A DNA stretch of 21,564 bases from the NCBI GenBank assembly GCA_045649455.1, contig JAZRPV010000046.1, positions 1-21,564 on the forward strand, given 5' to 3'. Within the stretch, counting starts at the first letter, position 1; every line of letters begins with the position of its first letter. Below the pieces are notes generated by a model. That model saw nothing but the letters and a program-made list of their open reading frames with translations, searched no databases and was not told where the DNA came from. Shown here piece by piece: positions 19,929 to 21,564 of the stretch. Source of the DNA: JAEDES01 sp045649455 (GTDB lineage: Bacteria > Bacillota_I > Bacilli_A > RF39 > UBA660). Made by a program: the position numbers and the translations under genes.

Positions 19929-21323
19929 ATGGTATTTTCAAGTATTACATTTTTATATTATTTTTTACCAATATTATTACTTATATATTTTGTAGTACCA
20001 TCTAAATTTAAGAATTTAGTATTATTACTTTTTAGTTTATTATTTTATTTTTATGGAGAACCTACATATATATGGATATTACTATTATCGATATTTGTTA
20101 ATTATATAGGTGGATTAGTTATTGGTACAAATAAAAATAAAAAGATTAAGAAAAGTTCTTTAATATTAACTATTATATTTGATGTTGGTTTATTATTTTA
20201 TTTTAAATATACTGATTTTTTTATAAGTAATATTAATAATATATTTGGAAGTAATTTAAGTTTAATGCATATTGTTATGCCTATTGGTATTAGTTTCTTT
20301 ACATTTCAAACTATGAGTTATGTTATTGATGTTTATATGGGAAATGTTAAGTATAATAAAAATATTTTAGATTTTGGTACATATGTGGCATTATTTCCTC
20401 AATTGGTTGCGGGCCCTATTGTTAGATATAAAGATGTTGATGATGAGTTAAAGGATAGAGTTCATTCTTTTGATAATTTTAGTAATGGTATAGAAAGATT
20501 TGTTATTGGACTAGGAAAGAAAGTATTACTAGCCAATGTATTAGGTGAAGCATGTAGTTTGTTACTAGGGATGAATGAAGTTAGTGTTATATCTAGTTGG
20601 ATGAATGCAATATTTTATACATTACAGATATATTTTGATTTTTCAGGATATAGTGATATGGCAATTGGACTTGGATATATGTTTGGATTTAAGTTCTTAG
20701 AAAACTTTAATTATCCATATATTGCGAAGAGTATTACTGATTTTTGGAGAAGATGGCATATTTCACTTTCTTCTTGGTTAAGAGACTATGTTTATATTCC
20801 TTTAGGTGGTAATAGATGTAGCAAGATTAAATGGATAAGAAATATATTTGTAGTATGGTTCTTAACTGGATTTTGGCATGGTGCAGATTGGAACTTTATA
20901 TTATGGGGATTATACTTTGCAGTACTTTTATTAATTGAAAAATTACTATTAAAAGATTTCTTAGATAAACATAAGATATTTGGTCATGTTTATACTTTAT
21001 TCTTAGTAATTATAAGTTTTACTATATTTAATAATGATTTAAGTAATCTAATTATTCAATTAAAGAATATGTTTTTTATGAATAATATAAGTTTTATTAA
21101 TAATGAGACTATTTATTATATGAGAAGCTATTTTGTTATGTTTATTATTAGTGTTATTGCATGTACTCCAGTAGTTAAATATTTATATGAGAAGATAAAA
21201 TATAAAAAGAAAGATGAAGTATTTGGATGGTTAAAAATAATATATTTATTAATTATATTAGTACTTTGTACAGCATATTTAATAGATGCTTCATTTAATC
21301 CATTCTTATATTTTAGATTTTAG
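19929..21323 (+). CDS. MBOAT-family O-acyltransferase (AlgI-like)
   Basis: 464 residues, polytopic membrane protein of the AlgI/DltB/PatA group. The start VFSSITFLYYFLPILLLIYF is typical. Further motifs are MPIGISFFTFQTMSYVIDVY, LFPQLVAGPIVRY, FDFSGYSDMAIGLGYMFGF, TDFWRRWHISLSSWLRDYVY (His277) and the catalytic-type GFWHGADWNFILWG (His317). Such proteins move an acyl group across the membrane to an extracellular polymer. The next gene starts a DHHW/AlgJ-like protein, the usual second component. AlgI-like length and partner fit polysaccharide O-acetylation better than D-alanylation (no dltA/dltC here). AAGGAG precedes the ATG. No promoter is visible, so it may rely on readthrough. Confidence 0.92.
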   Translation: MVFSSITFLYYFLPILLLIYFVVPSKFKNLVLLLFSLLFYFYGEPTYIWILLLSIFVNYIGGLVIGTNKNKKIKKSSLILTIIFDVGLLFYFKYTDFFISNINNIFGSNLSLMHIVMPIGISFFTFQTMSYVIDVYMGNVKYNKNILDFGTYVALFPQLVAGPIVRYKDVDDELKDRVHSFDNFSNGIERFVIGLGKKVLLANVLGEACSLLLGMNEVSVISSWMNAIFYTLQIYFDFSGYSDMAIGLGYMFGFKFLENFNYPYIAKSITDFWRRWHISLSSWLRDYVYIPLGGNRCSKIKWIRNIFVVWFLTGFWHGADWNFILWGLYFAVLLLIEKLLLKDFLDKHKIFGHVYTLFLVIISFTIFNNDLSNLIIQLKNMFFMNNISFINNETIYYMRSYFVMFIISVIACTPVVKYLYEKIKYKKKDEVFGWLKIIYLLIILVLCTAYLIDASFNPFLYFRF

Positions 21324-21332
21324 AGGTGAATT

Positions 21333-21564
21333 ATGAAAAATAAGATTTTAGTAATTTCATTTTTAAGTATTATATATGGATTTTTCTTATTAAATATATT
21401 TGTATCTGATTTAGATATTTCCAAAAGTGAAAGAAGAAAATTACAAGAATTTCCGGAAGTTAATATTAATAATATTTTAAATAAAGACTTTATGAATGAG
21501 TTTGATGGCTATAGTGTTGATCAATTTGTATTTAGAGATTTATTTAGAAATATAAAGGCATCTT
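21333..21564 (+). CDS. DHHW/AlgJ-like protein, 5' part (runs off the right edge)
   Basis: 77 codons are present before the window ends. Start at ATG 21333 after AGGTGA, nine bases after the stop of the MBOAT gene. It begins with a membrane anchor (KILVISFLSIIYGFFLLNIF), then an outside segment with SERRKLQEFPEVN and a NILNKDFMNEFDGYSVDQF stretch running into VFRDLF. This is the typical opening of DHHW/AlgJ-X-type proteins, which pair with MBOAT acyltransferases to complete acetyl transfer on surface polysaccharide. The DHHW motif itself and catalytic residues would lie beyond the window. Confidence 0.82.
   Translation, partial: MKNKILVISFLSIIYGFFLLNIFVSDLDISKSERRKLQEFPEVNINNILNKDFMNEFDGYSVDQFVFRDLFRNIKAS

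Noticed and set aside
1..21564. Mycoplasma-type code (TGA = Trp)
   Set aside because: TGA ends several well-supported genes at their natural ends, Trp is TGG throughout, and murI implies a cell wall.
1..21564. CRISPR array, insertion sequence or prophage
   Set aside because: No spaced direct repeats, transposase, integrase or phage structural genes were seen on either strand.

Overview
The window is very AT-rich, densely coded and almost entirely on the + strand. TGA is used as a stop (for example at 8063-8065, 12875-12877 and 19318-19320) and TGG for Trp, so this is code 11 and not Mycoplasma code 4. Strong AGGAGG/AGGTGAT ribosome sites, SipW/TasA-like secreted modules, BspA-like (DUF285) repeats, lipoproteins and small T-tailed terminators suggest an uncultured gut-type low-GC Firmicute (Bacilli, RF39/Erysipelotrichia-like). 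That placement is an inference from style, not from a marker gene search.

Layout. (1) 1-3932: two large secreted surface proteins that share an N-terminal module. The first enters from the left edge and carries two tandem lectin-like (DUF6273/CLec-like) domains. Their 3' ends look like variable regions of a diversity-generating retroelement (DGR). The second carries BspA-like repeats and sits behind a promoter whose spacer is an AT dinucleotide tract. (2) 3999-7127: a tight operon of CinA/PncC-like amidase, an uncharacterised protein, glutamate racemase and two PlsC acyltransferases (NAD salvage, wall and lipid precursors). (3) 7196-10068: an alpha/beta hydrolase, a DUF1003 membrane protein, a lipoprotein, tRNA-Arg(CCG), a Nudix hydrolase and a small membrane protein. 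(4) 10154-11625: two uncharacterised proteins. (5) 11645-14698: tRNA-Thr(GGT) on the minus strand, divergent from a histidine-rich leader peptide with a complete transcription attenuator. The attenuator leads into an operon of a frame-broken phosphoribosyltransferase-like gene, a LOG/SLOG-like protein and hisS. (6) 14734-17570: an uncharacterised protein, an ADP-ribosylglycohydrolase, a WYL-domain regulator and a SIS-domain protein whose ribosome site is buried in a hairpin. (7) 17651-19886: a membrane-anchored protein, a third secreted protein with the same end modules, and a lipoprotein. (8) 19929-21564: an MBOAT O-acyltransferase and the start of a DHHW/AlgJ-like partner, probably for acetylation of a surface polymer.

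The most notable signals are the two DGR-type variable regions inside one surface protein (no reverse transcriptase or template RNA is in the window), and the His-codon attenuator controlling a hisS operon. Others are the overlapping -35 boxes of tRNA-Thr and that operon, a +1 frame break at a CCCC slip site, the AT-tract promoter spacer, and a recurrent terminator / extended -10 / Shine-Dalgarno cassette giving predicted leaders of only about 10 nt.
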